Shown piece by piece: positions 10,630 to 21,600 of a stretch of 64,000 nt of DNA (the stretch's first letter is position 1; every line of letters begins with the position of its first letter). The position numbers were made by a program, and so were the translations under genes. The notes beneath the pieces were generated by a model. That model worked only from the letters and a program-made list of their open reading frames with translations, had not been told where the DNA came from and searched no databases. The DNA is from Drosophila persimilis (Eukaryota > Arthropoda > Insecta > Diptera > Drosophilidae): contig NW_020825408.1 of assembly GCF_003286085.1 (NCBI RefSeq), forward strand, positions 1-64,000, in the 5' to 3' direction.

Positions 10630-13095
10630 ATATGGTAGAGGGAATTATAATCCGAGCATAAGACCCTAAACGGTTCATGCAAGGAATAATTCGATCTACA
10701 AAATGGAAGGAACAACGGTATAAAATTTCTAGTCAGTCTAACAGGAATCGTGAAGTTTATGCGGCTCAACAGATCAGGGCTGTCTATGTCACCACTGATC
10801 AAGTTGTGCATAAATATCACACCAAGCATTATTCTACGGTTAACTAAGGATGGGAGGTTTACTAATAATAGTCTACTAGAGTAAGATGGGAGTCTTACAC
10901 CCGCATCCCAGTTAAGGCCCCGCAGAGCAAAGAGTAAAAAGTTTTTCTGTACTGATTCTATACGGTCCTGGTGTAATTTGTACTGAGGGCACCATACACA
11001 GGAGCCGTATTCTAAGATCGGACGAACAAGCGAGGTATAGAGAGTCTTTGTTATATAGGGGTCGTTAAATTCCTTTGACCACCTCTTTATAAACCCAAGC
11101 ACGCCCATGGCCTTATCTACCATGGTAGAAATGTGTTCGGAAAACTTTAACTTGGGGTCTAACATAACGCCCAGATCATCCAACAGGGTAATTCTCTCAA
11201 GAGAACCACCAAATAGGGTGTAGGGAGCCAACAAAGGGCTAGAACGATGAAATGTCATAACTTTGCATTTCGAGGCATTAAGGTGTAACAAGTTTGCACA
11301 ACACCATGACTGAAAGCTATTGAGATCGGATTGCAAGCGAGAATGAAATGAAATGTCCTTGTACTGGACACAGAGTTTAACATCATCCGCATACATAAGT
11401 ACTCGAGAGTATGTTAATACTGAAGGCAAGTCATTAATAAAGAGTGTGAAGAGTAAGGGGCCTAGATGGCTGCCCTGTGGTACTCCCGAAGAAACCTTTA
11501 CTGGTAAAGAGAGGGAGTTTTTGAAGAGGACTCTTTGAGACCTAGAGCAAAGATATCTAGAAATCCATCTCAGGAGGTTGGGCGGAAACCCTAAAAGGTC
11601 AAGTTTATGTGCTAAAAGGGAATGGTTTACAGAGTCGAATGCTTTACTAAAGTCGGTGTAAATAACATCCGTCTGTAAGTTACCTTGAAAGTCTTTAATA
11701 ATGAAAGAGGTAAACTCTAACAAGTTCGTGGTGGTTGATCGCCGCCTTATAAATCCATGCTGAGTTGGAGATATAAGTGACTCGCAGAGATGTTGCAAGT
11801 GCGGAGTTAAAACCTTCTCAAACAATTTGGGAATAGCGGATAACTTTGCTATACCTATATAATTTTTTGCATCAGACTTGCTACCTTTTTTATGGAGAGG
11901 AATGATAAACGATTCCTTCCAGATTTGGGGGAAGCAAGAGGAATCAATGGACAGGGTGAATAGTTTAAGCAATGGTCCACACAGAGCCTCGGCGCAGTAC
12001 CTGAGTACACAACCTGGAACCCCGTCTGGACCCGGTGAAAACACCGGCTTAACTAGTCGAAGATCATGAAGTAGGGAATATTCATTTAACAAGGGACTGA
12101 AAATGCCGTTCGACCTCGGTAATCCGTATGGGTACGGTTGACCAGAGTAGCGTTCCTCAGAATAGGTGGTTTGGAAAAACTGGGCAAAAAGATCGGCAAT
12201 TGCCTGATCATTATTTGCCGACGTATTACAAAATGATAGCGAGGATGGGTGTGCGGACGTTCTACGCTTACTGTTTACGAAGCAGTAAAACTTTTTAGGG
12301 TCCTGAGAAAAACGTATCCTGCAACGAGATAGGTAGTTCTTATAGCATTGAGCATTAAGAACTGAAAAGTTTGACCGAGCTATTACATAACGAGAGTGAG
12401 AAGTATGAGAGCCCACTTCTTGAAATTTTTTATAAAGTCTTGATTTTAGGTTTTTTAGACTGGATAACTCTTTGGTAAACCAAGGGGGTTTTCCAGATCT
12501 AATCGGACAAGAAAGCGGACATAGATCAAGCAATCGACCCAAGGAATTTTTCACATGATTGACTTGAGACAGGGACAGTTCAAGCAAGCCGTCAACAAAG
12601 TCATGTCGTGACATGGGCACTAGGATACTAGACCCGTTTACCGAAGACCAAACAGTTCCTGGCAAGTTGAAGTCACCAAGAACTATCATACGATCTTTAT
12701 CAGATAGCGAGGAAGCAACAGCGGTTAAAGCGGACAAGTGCTGCTCATAAATTGAAATATCCGAAGAAGGTGGGATATACGTCAAGTAATGAATATAGCG
12801 AAAGCGGGAAGAATCAGTTTTACACACAGGAATTCCAGTTCCTGTTGAACTTGGACTGTGAAGTGTTCTGACGTGAAGTAAGAGTCCACTGCAATAAGAA
12901 CCCCTCCTGCACGTCGAGACTAACGGTCCTTTCTAAAAGTTGTGTACCGACCTGCCAAAACCTCGGAACTAAGAATGTCCGGCTTTAACCAGGATTCAGT
13001 AAACACAATAACGTGGGAAGCAAATGCAACACTATCCCGGAAAAGAATGCTGAGCTTACTACGCAAGCCTCTTACATTCTGATAGGTTACTAAAA
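10630..13095 (-). pseudogene. CR1 ORF2: endonuclease and reverse transcriptase
   Basis: The long frame 12827 to 10623 gives the C-terminal half of an AP-type endonuclease (VLGDFNLPG near residue 50) and a complete RT: FIIPLHKKG, IYTDFSKAFDSVNH (catalytic Asp), SGVPQGSHLGPLLF, and MYADD, the catalytic pair. There is no RNase H, as in CR1/Jockey. Upstream, 12828-13095 encodes the endonuclease start (VTYQNVRGLRSK, TESWLKPD) but with one in-frame TAG and a frame change near 12810. At the other end the frame enters the BEL 3' LTR at 10629 and stops; the true end lies at 5081-5152. ORF2 is therefore dead on three counts, but most of the RT is uninterrupted. Confidence 0.85.
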
Positions 13096-13101
13096 GAGAA
13101 G

Positions 13102-14115
13102 TTAGTTTTTTGGAAAGGTTGGAGCAAGACGGGAAGTTGAGGAAGAGGAAGTTGAGGTTGAGGGTGGCACGCTGGAAAGATTTGGAAGCGATATGGGGGG
13201 CCTATTCTTCTTCTTAGCCTTAAACTCCTTCACCACCAAATGCTCCGGCCAAAATTTGGTGGAGCAAATGGTGTCAAATTGAGTTGGGGAGATGCTTATC
13301 TTAAACGACGCTATCTCCCTGGCATAAGAGAAGTTAAATTTCTCCACCTTTAAACCCACGGCTTTTATTTTGCTTTGAATAAAAGCAGTTACTCCATTAG
13401 ATGTGAGGTCAGGGGCCAGCCGTGAAACAAAAACTTGTCGTTTTGGTGGGACTCCCACCAGTGGTTTAGTCACCACAGGTCTAGTACCTGTGGTGGCAAT
13501 ATCCGGAGGTCCGGAACGTCTATTTACTGGTGGGATCGGGATGGACGGGACAACTAGTGAACTTGCGGACACCACGGACACGGACGCTGCAGACGTACTT
13601 GGCTGCACATTCTCTGAGGCGATGAATTCGGCTACCGAATCTGCATCGCCAGCAGCTGTCGTTGCCTTTGGAGTGGCAAACGAGATCAACTGCTGCACAC
13701 TTGGAGTGGTCGGAGTCAGTTTTTCGGCGGCGCACGGCTGAGTGACGGTTGGCACTTGCAGGTCCCGCGGAGTGACCTTTTTGCGCCTCGGAGACTCATT
13801 CAGCAATTTTAAACCGCTAAACTGAGCCTCCATGGCTAGGAGCCGATCGTATTGGTTTTTGAAACCAACGGTCACCTCCTTAAAGCCACTCCGCGTCTGC
13901 CTCATGAAAGATACCATTTCCTTCTCCACCGCACGGCATGCCTCGCAACTGTATTGCAAGCCATTACGTTTGGCTATAGCATCACTCACGAGGCCAGAAA
14001 ATCCCGCGCATTTTGCGTGGACTACGCTGTCGCAGAGCCAGCAGGGGACATTCGGCTGATCGTGAGTGATCTGCTTCTTGCAGGTTTTTTTGGCGCAGAC
14101 CACAGCGAATTCCAT
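13102..14115 (-). CDS. CR1 ORF1 protein with N-terminal PHD-like finger
   Basis: This intact 337-codon frame starts at 14115. Residues 8-60 hold a C/H cluster (CAKKTCKK, CWLCDSVVHAKC, YSCEAC) like the PHD/zinc-ribbon finger of CR1 ORF1 proteins. A short helical stretch follows at about 60-105, then a long Ser/Thr/Pro/Val-rich linker at 105-225. A conserved C-terminal block at 225-310 (KRQVFVSRLAPDLTSNGV) resembles an RNA-binding fold. It would coat element RNA and may help choose chromatin targets. The tail is rich in Ser and Thr. Only about 20 bases separate it from the ORF2 remains. No stop or frameshift was seen, although ORF2 is broken. Confidence 0.75.
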   Translation of the reverse strand: MEFAVVCAKKTCKKQITHDQPNVPCWLCDSVVHAKCAGFSGLVSDAIAKRNGLQYSCEACRAVEKEMVSFMRQTRSGFKEVTVGFKNQYDRLLAMEAQFSGLKLLNESPRRKKVTPRDLQVPTVTQPCAAEKLTPTTPSVQQLISFATPKATTAAGDADSVAEFIASENVQPSTSAASVSVVSASSLVVPSIPIPPVNRRSGPPDIATTGTRPVVTKPLVGVPPKRQVFVSRLAPDLTSNGVTAFIQSKIKAVGLKVEKFNFSYAREIASFKISISPTQFDTICSTKFWPEHLVVKEFKAKKKNRPPISLPNLSSVPPSTSTSSSSTSRLAPTFPKN

Positions 14116-14640
14116 TTTTATTATTTGAATATTTTCTTAAGAAAATTTACGAAGAAAAATTAAAATTTCCAAAACAAATTGGTATCAGACCAATGTGCCA
14201 GACAACGCACAAAGCGGAATTAATAAGAAAAAAAAAAGAGAACAGAGTGGAGAGCGGTTATAGCGAGAGCTACTAAACAGAGAGCGCTATTGCTCAGGAA
14301 GTTTAGAGAGCGAGAGAGAAAGAACAGTTATTGAAGTTGAGGTGATAGCGAGAGAGTGATAAAACAACAAAAGCTACCAGACGAGAGCGGACTGCAATGC
14401 AATACTCACTCACTGCAACAACACAACACAAGCCGACGCCGAAAAATAAAAAGTTAAATAATGTTTTAACACAAATCAAAAGGCATACATTCGCGTAATA
14501 GAATAGGATTCCAGATTGTTTTCTGGTTAGGAAGTATAATTAGAATTTAGTTAGGAAAACACCGGCTGTTTATTCAAAACAAAAGGAGAAAATGCGGAGC
14601 GCAAAACAAAAACACGTCTGATCACTACGAAAGAGAACAG
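14116..14640 (-). other. CR1 5' UTR
   Basis: These 525 bases precede CR1 ORF1 on the minus strand and hold no ORF of note. They contain runs of gagag/ctctc and should carry the internal promoter that LINEs of this clade use. The element ends at 14640, next to the duplicated target aaactt. Confidence 0.6.
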
Positions 14641-15535
14641 AAACTTCATAAATAAATTTCTCTTCACGAGAAAGTTCCTCCAAGATGTAGTAAATTCAGA
14701 AGATAAAGCTATAATTATAGAAGAAACACATTGCAGAGCCCATAGAGGACTAGACGAAAATTACAAACAAATAACTAAGTTGTATTATTGGCCAAACCTG
14801 CACAAAAAATTAAAAGAATATATAAAAAATTGTGAGATCTGTAACAAAAACAAAGCTCCCATTCCAGCAAAAGAAGGAGATCAATTACACTTAGACATAT
14901 ACTATGCCTATAACCTAACATTCATAACTTGTATAGATTCTTATTCCAAATACTTGGTGGTCAAGGAAATTCAAAGTAAATTAAACATTGAAATTAAGTT
15001 AATGGAAATTTTGCAACAGTTTCCGTTAACAACATCATTAATGACTGACAACGAACCAAGCTTTACTTCAGCACAATTTAGATCATTCATAAAAAGAAGT
15101 AACTTAACTATTTATTATGCTGATCCCAGACACAGCACCTCAAATGGTCAGGTAGAAAGGGTACATTCCACACTAACAGAAATAGCGCGGTGCATCAAGG
15201 ATGAACTAAATCTAAAAGATTATTCAGAAATAATAATAAGGGCGGCACTGAAATATATCCTGACGATACATTCAACGACCAATCAAATGCCATATGACAT
15301 ATTGTATAACAAAATAGAGCACAAAAATAATCCAATATTACTTAAGGAAGCTCAGACCAAAATGCTTAAGCTACATAACAAAGATAGAAGAGAAAAAGAT
15401 TATAAAATAGGAGAAGTAGTTTATGAAAAGAAATTCGGGGAAAGAAATAAACTTCAATCCCGATACAAACAGCATGTAGTTAAGGAAAATCGACCGAATA
15501 AAAGAATTATACATAAAGATAACATTAAATATTAA
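14641..15535 (+). pseudogene. Gypsy A integrase segment, copy 1
   Basis: This continues the pol segment that stops at 4783. It shows the HHCC finger (HCRAHRG, then CEICNKNK) and the catalytic core: LHLDIYYA, LMTDNEPSFTS (second Asp) and the downstream TSNGQVERVHS with the catalytic Glu. The C-terminal domain follows (KDYKIGEVVYEKKFG). The 780s-start frame (14780-15535) is open to the natural end of pol. Compared with copy 2 it lacks about 10 codons after NKNK, an in-frame deletion. The integrase would insert the DNA copy. The env gene follows after about 15 bases, as in copy 2. Confidence 0.85.
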
Positions 15536-15552
15536 ATATTTTTTCCAGAAAA

Positions 15553-16908
15553 TGTATGCGAATATACTTATACTGACTTTTGATATATTGACGACTTCGG
15601 AAGTAATTGACTATACGCATAGTGACTATCTATTGCTCAAAGACGACAGAGACGTTTACACTTATGAAACATACGCTGAACTTTTCCATATTACTAATTT
15701 GATGTAGAATCCAAATATGTCAACAAATCAATTCAGACGATGAGTGGGAAATATCAATGGACTTAAGTCTATTAAAATTAATGATTTCAGAATTAGTTCC
15801 AAAACGGAATGAAAGGGGAATTAATGAATTAGGTACCATTTGGAAATGGATAGCAGGCAGCCCCGATCATGACGACTTTTTGAAAATACAAAATAAAGTA
15901 AATGAATTAACTGAAAATAATAATAAACAATTTGTAATAAATTCCAAATTTTTCAAAGAAATTGATTTGCTATCAAAGTTATTAAAAAATGTCATCTTCA
16001 ATGAAGAAACGATACTGAGAAAGCATCATTTAAAATTAATAACTTTTGACCTACTAAATTTAGATGATACCATAACCCTCTTGAAACTAAACATTTCCAA
16101 TACAAAAATTGTAAATAATAACGAAATAGAGGACATTTATAAGCATGAAAAACATCCTGTTGAACTGTCTGGACATTACAACGGTTAAAATAATTCGAAA
16201 TGCAGATTTAATAATCATTTATATAAAATATCCTCAAATTAAAGATATTTGCAGTTTTACCATGCAAGAGCCATCTCACAAAATGATGCAATGTTAGTTA
16301 TAAGTGAAACAATTTGTGAATGTAAGGAGAAATACTATTTAATGAATAATTTTAAAAGTGAAACTTTTCACCTGTTTCACCAATTTACTTAATGGTTTTA
16401 AAGCTAACTGCACTAAAAAAAGGGAAAAAACAAAGAAATAGACATCATTCGGGATGGTTCCATATTAGTTTCAGGCAAAAATATCGTAGACAATACTACT
16501 TTGTTAGGTTCGTATCTCCTTATATTCAACAACACAATTTTAATAAATAATATAACCCACATAAATGATAAGGGTAAAATTCTAAGATATATATCGGATC
16601 ATAGATATAGCGATTTTGAATTAGTTGATTATATACAATCGAATGATAAGCAATTTTCTTTTGATAATGTTAATATTTTAAATCCCCTTATAATATTAGG
16701 TAATACGGCCTTACCATTAACAACGTTATTTTTAATCATTTTGATATTGATAATGTTATTTTACTTCGGCTATAAATTAACCAAATTTGTACTTATTAAA
16801 TCAATAAGAATACCGTCAGAAAAAATAGTGGAAAGCAGCATTCAAATACTGTCAGAAGAAATTAGAGCTCTATCAGAACTTCAAAATGTATCGGGACGAA
16901 ACATTTAA
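15553..16908 (+). pseudogene. Gypsy A env remnant, copy 1
   Basis: This is the remnant of the envelope gene typical of errantiviruses (insect endogenous retroviruses). A start codon near 15552 opens a hydrophobic leader, but the frame breaks within about 50 codons around a short deletion near 15702-15722. The frame 15757-16188 holds the cleavage/fusion-like block (RNERGINELGTIWKWIAGS) related to the F-type fusion proteins. Further breaks lie at about 16180, 16250 and 16370. The last frame, 16501-16908, carries a membrane segment near residues 60-95 and a cytoplasmic tail. The protein, if intact, would be a membrane fusion glycoprotein. This copy is more damaged than copy 2. Confidence 0.8.
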
Positions 16909-16918
16909 GAATGGGGGG

Positions 16919-17449
16919 AGTTAACGTACCCAATTCTATTGAGCTCGTATACGAGTTGTAAACAATCTTTGGCTTTCCAAAACGAAAACAATTTCAGTCT
17001 TGGGCCTCCGCCTAATTGATTTCTAAGATGTACAATCGCAATGGCTCCCGCCACAATCCCAATCTTTGACACTCGCCTAAATGGAAAACCAATGTTTGCC
17101 CACACCCGGCTTCTCATAAAAAATCTCACACCCGGCTTTCTGCAGATCCTGCACTTTAGGCATTTTACAGTTCTCTCTTTGGATGACGAAATCCAATACT
17201 CGGGATGGCGAAATCAATTGAAATGTTTATAGAAAAACTATTCCCGAAAGGGATCGACGATGCAAAGATCAAAAAGTTCAAGTCAGTCTTGATCCAGAAG
17301 CGACACCGCAAAGTCGAGCTAAAAATTAAGACCGCGCAAACCCTTTGTCCGGAATCCTTTATGACCCTCAACTTAAATCTATATCTGTGAACATAGAAGT
17401 TAAATAAAAACTTTTTAAAAACGCAATCCGCTACCGCAGTTATTTAATT
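16919..17449 (+). repeat. Gypsy A 3' LTR, copy 1
   Basis: A 531 bp LTR of the form agttaa...ttaatt, preceded by the polypurine tract atgggggg (16911-16918). Its limits come from comparison with the LTR of copy 2 (53071-53602, minus): both are followed by tgca and then diverge. Here the following tgcacgcg belongs to BEL B, where the uninterrupted form (27349 onward) reads aaatgcacgcg. tgca is therefore the likely 4 bp target. Confidence 0.85.
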
Positions 17450-17999
17450 TGCACGCGTTTTGTGATGCGAGCCAAGCAGCATATGGCGCCTGTGTATACA
17501 TGCGTTCGGAAGCTCTTGGCATTGTGCAAAGTCATCTCTTATGCTCTAAATCCAGAGTCGCGCCCTTGAAAGGTATGACTATCCCCAAGCTTGAGCTATC
17601 CGCTGCCCTCGTATTAGCCGAACTAGTGCCCACCATAGTTAAGCGACTATCAGCTCCATGCCAAATACATTGCTGGTCGGATTCGTCCATAGCCCTTGCC
17701 TGGATTCGAGAATCACCATTGAATTTTAATATATTTGTTTCTGATCGAGTTCAGCGGATTCAGGAGCTCACCGCTGGAATGACTTGGCATCACGTGCCCA
17801 CAAAGTTGAATCCTGCCGACATCATATCACGTGGATCCACGCCCGCTGAACTAATGGATAGCAGCCTTTGGATCTCTGGACCACCATTCTTGCGTCTTGA
17901 GAGCTCAGAGTGGCCTGTCGGCTTGCAATTGCCGATCGATGTACCAGGATGTCGTCATGCAGCATTGGTTGTTTCAAACGAAAGGGATATATCGTACGA
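17450..17999 (+). pseudogene. BEL B copy 1, RNase H segment
   Basis: This fragment of a second BEL/Pao family begins where gypsy A ended. The frame 17449-18027 reads HAFCDASQAAYGACVY (first catalytic Asp), LELSAALVLAE (Glu), HCWSDSSIALAWI (second Asp) and NPADIISRGS, all RNase H landmarks. It is not frame-broken. It stops where gypsy B inserted at 18000 and resumes at 22921. The last codons of the open frame are gypsy B LTR. Two more copies of the same segment occur at about 27345 and 32490. Confidence 0.85.
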
Positions 18000-18288
18000 T
18001 GTAAAGGACAGTGTATCAAGCAGTTAATACTATCCCATCTAAATTAACATTTGAACTTAAGATACCATCGATAAGACCTAACCGATATAACCAGACTTAA
18101 CCGATGTTTAAAAGACCTAGCCGATAAGGGGTTATCGGTATGAGAGTCGGTTGTTGGAAGTAGAAGCAGAAAGTTGAACAAAAAGTCGGAAGAACAGAAT
18201 CATTAATTGCACATCTTAAATCAAACACTTTGTACCCTTTTTCGATCAAAACATTATTAATAAACGATACTTTAATATTAATCTTACA
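18000..18288 (+). repeat. Gypsy B 5' LTR
   Basis: It starts tgtaaaggacag and ends taatcttaca. Repeated taaccgata/ttatcggt motifs (near 18078-18150) give it local hairpin potential. It matches 22632-22920 except at three bases. Confidence 0.9.
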
Positions 18289-18290
18289 TT

Positions 18291-18304
18291 TGGGGGCTCG
18301 TCCG
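18291..18304 (+). promoter_or_regulatory. Primer-binding site, tRNA-Pro-like
   Basis: tgggggctcgtccg, two bases after the LTR, equals the first 14 bases of the tRNA-Pro complement known as the primer site of murine leukaemia virus; the match then ends. It should prime minus-strand synthesis. Confidence 0.7.
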
Positions 18305-18693
18305 CGTCGAATAAAGAGCTCAGAGTGTGTGAAAAAGAAAAACAGAAGAAAGCAGAAGCTGATGCAAGAAGAGGATTGTTGAAAAGTTGTTAAAGTTGTT
18401 GTTTGTAGCTACATGAAGTTGTAAAGTTGTTGTTGGTGGCTATAAACATTAAGTTGAACAATCAAAATTCTGTGAGCATAACAGTAGACACGGATTTTAA
18501 TAAAAGATCAGTCGTTTAATTCGGTTGAAAAATTGTGAAATTCATTGTCGCGTCGCAGCGTCGCCTTGTCCGTGCGCAGTACATACATAAGCAGAAAAAA
18601 CACGCACAGACACGTTGTGTGTGATACACACTTATAAACAGAAAAGACAAGCACTCGTCGGGTACACAGACACAAGTCGAAAAGAGCCGCAAA
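18305..18693 (+). other. Gypsy B untranslated leader
   Basis: About 390 bases between the primer site and the gag-pol start. There is no ORF of note. It contains short gttgtt repeats near 18388-18445 and should hold the packaging and splice-independent leader signals. The stretch ends aaaatgatg, with two adjacent ATGs. Confidence 0.6.
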
Positions 18694-21600
18694 ATGATGC
18701 AAACACCGCCGCCGTTGCACTGGAAAGAGAGAGAGAAGGAAGAAGCTGTACCAGGAACGTCGCGCCCGATTGCAAACGAGAGGGAAGATTTAGAAAATGC
18801 GGAAAAGAATACTGAGGACAAGATTGATCAAATGATAAAGTTGCTAAGTTTGAAAGTGCTTTGCGATGAGCAACGAGAAATGAAGATCGCTCCAGATAAT
18901 TTTACAAAAGTTGTGAGCGATTGTGATGGAAAATCGGTTCCCATAGAAAAATGGTTTGAGATTTTCGAAAAAAATGCCGACGCATATGAGCTTACTGAAA
19001 AGCAAAAGTATGTGCAGGCCAGAGAAAAAATGACCGGTGCAGCTAAGCTTTTCCTTGAAGCAGAATGCGTGTGCACCTATGAGGAACTCAAGAACGTATT
19101 ATTGGATGAATTCACATGTAGCTATAACAGTGCAGACATTCATAAGCTGCTGCAAGAAAGAAAGAGGAAGAGTAGTGAGTCGATGCACGAGTACTTGCTG
19201 CAGATGAGAAAAATAGCAGCAGTCGGACATGTTGAAGACGCTGCTGTTATAAGCCATATTGTGAACGGTCTGGACATAAGAAAAGAGTATAAGTATGCCA
19301 TGTATCGCTGTAAGACCTTCAGGGCCTTGAAAGAAGAGTTCGATATCTATGATCGTTTGAACATATTGGAGAAGAAGGGCAATAACGAACAGCGTAAGAC
19401 GAGTTTCAAGCAGCAAAGTGGGCAAAGCGGTAAAAAAGAATATTGCTATAACTGTGGATCAGGAGAACACAAACGCAAAGACTGCAAAGCCGAAACGAAG
19501 TGTTTTAACTGCAATCAGAATGGTCACATTTCGCGTAACTGTCCTTATGAAGCTGATAAAGTTGATAAAGTTCGCGTCATTTTGGATCGCAGTCGCATGA
19601 AAGAAATTCAAATAAACGGCATTGTAGTTGACTGTCTTGTGGATACAGGGTCAGATGTAACCATAATCAAAGAGAGTATGTTGAAGACCATGAAAAACGT
19701 TAAACTTTTGAAGTGCACAACTATGTTGCGCGGTCTGGGTCAGATATCAACAAAGCCTGTTGGATACTTTAATGCAGAAGTTACCGTGGATAACTTGCAG
19801 ACCACACAGAAGTTTTTAGTAGTCCCCAGTAGCCAGATTGATTTCGACGCACTTTTGGGGCATGATTTCATTAAAAAGTTCCGTTTCGTCGCTGATATGC
19901 AAGGATACACGTTCTTGAAGCATGACGCAGATCCTGTGCCAACAGATGAGCATGCTCTTATATATAATGTAACTGAAGATTCATCCTTTGTAGCTCCACC
20001 GCAATATCGAAAAGACGTTGAACAGATGATAAGAAACAGTTACCAAATGCCCACAGAAGTTGCAAAGCAGTCTCCAATTCAACTAAAGATAGTTCCCGAC
20101 GGAGTAATCAAGCCGTTTCATCACTCACCGAGTCGTTTATCGACAGACGAAGCCAGTGCCGTAAAGAAGCAAGTCGAAGAATGGATCGAGCAAGGAATCG
20201 TACGCAAGTCGTCTTCAAATGTAGCGAGCAGAGTTGTCGTCGTGAAGAAAAAAGATGGTACACTTAGAGTTTGCGTAGACTACAGGAAGTTAAACAGCAT
20301 GGTATTGCTGGACTGCTTCCCAGTCCCGATCATGGAGGAAGTCTTGGAAAAGCTGCAGTCGGCTAAGTGGTTTACCATAATGGACCTTGAAAACGGATTT
20401 TTCCATGTGCCTATGGAAGAGCAAAGCAAGTCGTATACGGCCTTCGTCACAAAGGAGGGATTATTCGAGTTTAATAAAGCGCCTTTCGGATTCAAGAACT
20501 CGCCAGCTGCGTTTATTCGGTTCGTAAGCTATATTTTTCAAGAATTAATCAACTCTGACATTATGCAGCTTTATATGGACGACATAATTGTTTACGCCGC
20601 GTCGCCCGAGGTATGCATGAGGAAGACGAAGTTGGTTCTGGAGACAGCTGCGCAGTTTGGCCTAAAGATCAAGTGGAAGAAATGTAGCTTCATGCAGCCA
20701 CGCATTAGCTTTCTGGGCCATATCATTGAGGACGGGAGAATCTGGCCAGCAGCTGTCAGTCGGTTTGCTACGCCCAAAGACATTAAAGCAGTTCAAGCAT
20801 TTCTGGGACTCACAGGCTTTTTCAGAAAGTTCATCCCTGGCTATGCACAAGTTGCCCGGCCGCTCACGAATCTACTCAGGAAGGAAGCAGTTTTCAACAT
20901 TGGCGAAGCAGAGCAACAGTCGCTACAAACCTTAAAGAATATGCTTGTAATCGCACCTGTATTACATTTATACTCACGAGAAGCGCCAACGGAACTCCAC
21001 ACGGATGCATCCAAAGAAGTTTTCGGAGCAGTTTTGTTGCAGCAGTTTGATGGCAATTTCCACCCGATTTACTATTGGAGTAAAAAGACTACACAAGCTG
21101 AGTCCAAACGTCACAGTTACTATTTGGAGGTCAAAGCTGCATACCTCGCACTCAAGAAGTTTCGTCACTACCTGTTGGGGATCAAATTTGATCTTGCCAC
21201 TGACTGTGCGGCGTTTAAGCAGACAACAACGAAAGCAGATATACCCAGAGAAGTTTCCCAGTGGATTCTGTATATGGAGGACTTTACATTCAAAGTAGTA
21301 CACCGCCCAGGGGACAGAATGAGACACGTGGACTGTCTCAGTCGTTTTCCGCAGACATGCATGTTCGTGACGACGGAGCTAACAGCTCGGATAAAGAAAG
21401 CACAGCAGGATGACGATTTCATCAAAGCCACAGTTGAGATCCTGAAGCAGCACCCATATCAAGACTACAAGCTAAAAGGAGGTCTTCTCTTCAAATCTGT
21501 AAATGGCAATGACGTATTGGTGGTTCCAAGGCTGATGGAAAGGGAAATCATTCAAGGATCGCATGAAGTTGGTCATTTCTCCACAGCGAAGACAATGCAC

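Larger units (their letters stand above)
4784..14640 (-). mobile_element. CR1-clade LINE (minus strand), split by BEL A
   Basis: A non-LTR retrotransposon reads from 14640 down to 4784, with the BEL element at 5153-10629 inserted in its last coding codons. Order on the minus strand: 5' UTR, ORF1 with a PHD-like finger, ORF2 with an AP-type endonuclease and RT and no RNase H, 3' UTR, short oligo-A end (t-run at 4784-4788). The combination of a PHD-type ORF1 and an RT lacking RNase H points to the CR1 clade, which exists in Drosophila as the DMCR1A type. The 6 bp duplication aaactt flanks it at 4778-4783 and 14641-14646, so the element appears full length. Confidence 0.8.
585..17449 (+). mobile_element. 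Gypsy A copy 1: nested, truncated env-bearing Ty3/gypsy retroelement
   Basis: The pieces at 585-792, 1900-2991, 4099-4783 and 14641-17449 join into one Ty3/gypsy element of the insect errantivirus type, in the order 21-residue repeats, RT, RNase H, integrase, env, 3' LTR. Its gag and 5' LTR are missing. The interruptions are ISY-like copies 2 and 3 and a CR1 LINE that carries a BEL element. The second copy (53071-57372, minus) shows which bases are contiguous and so fixes the junctions. The 3' LTR is followed by tgca, the likely 4 bp target, inside a BEL B pol gene. The gene set includes an env, but RT, RNase H and env all carry breaks, so this copy is dead. Confidence 0.85.
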
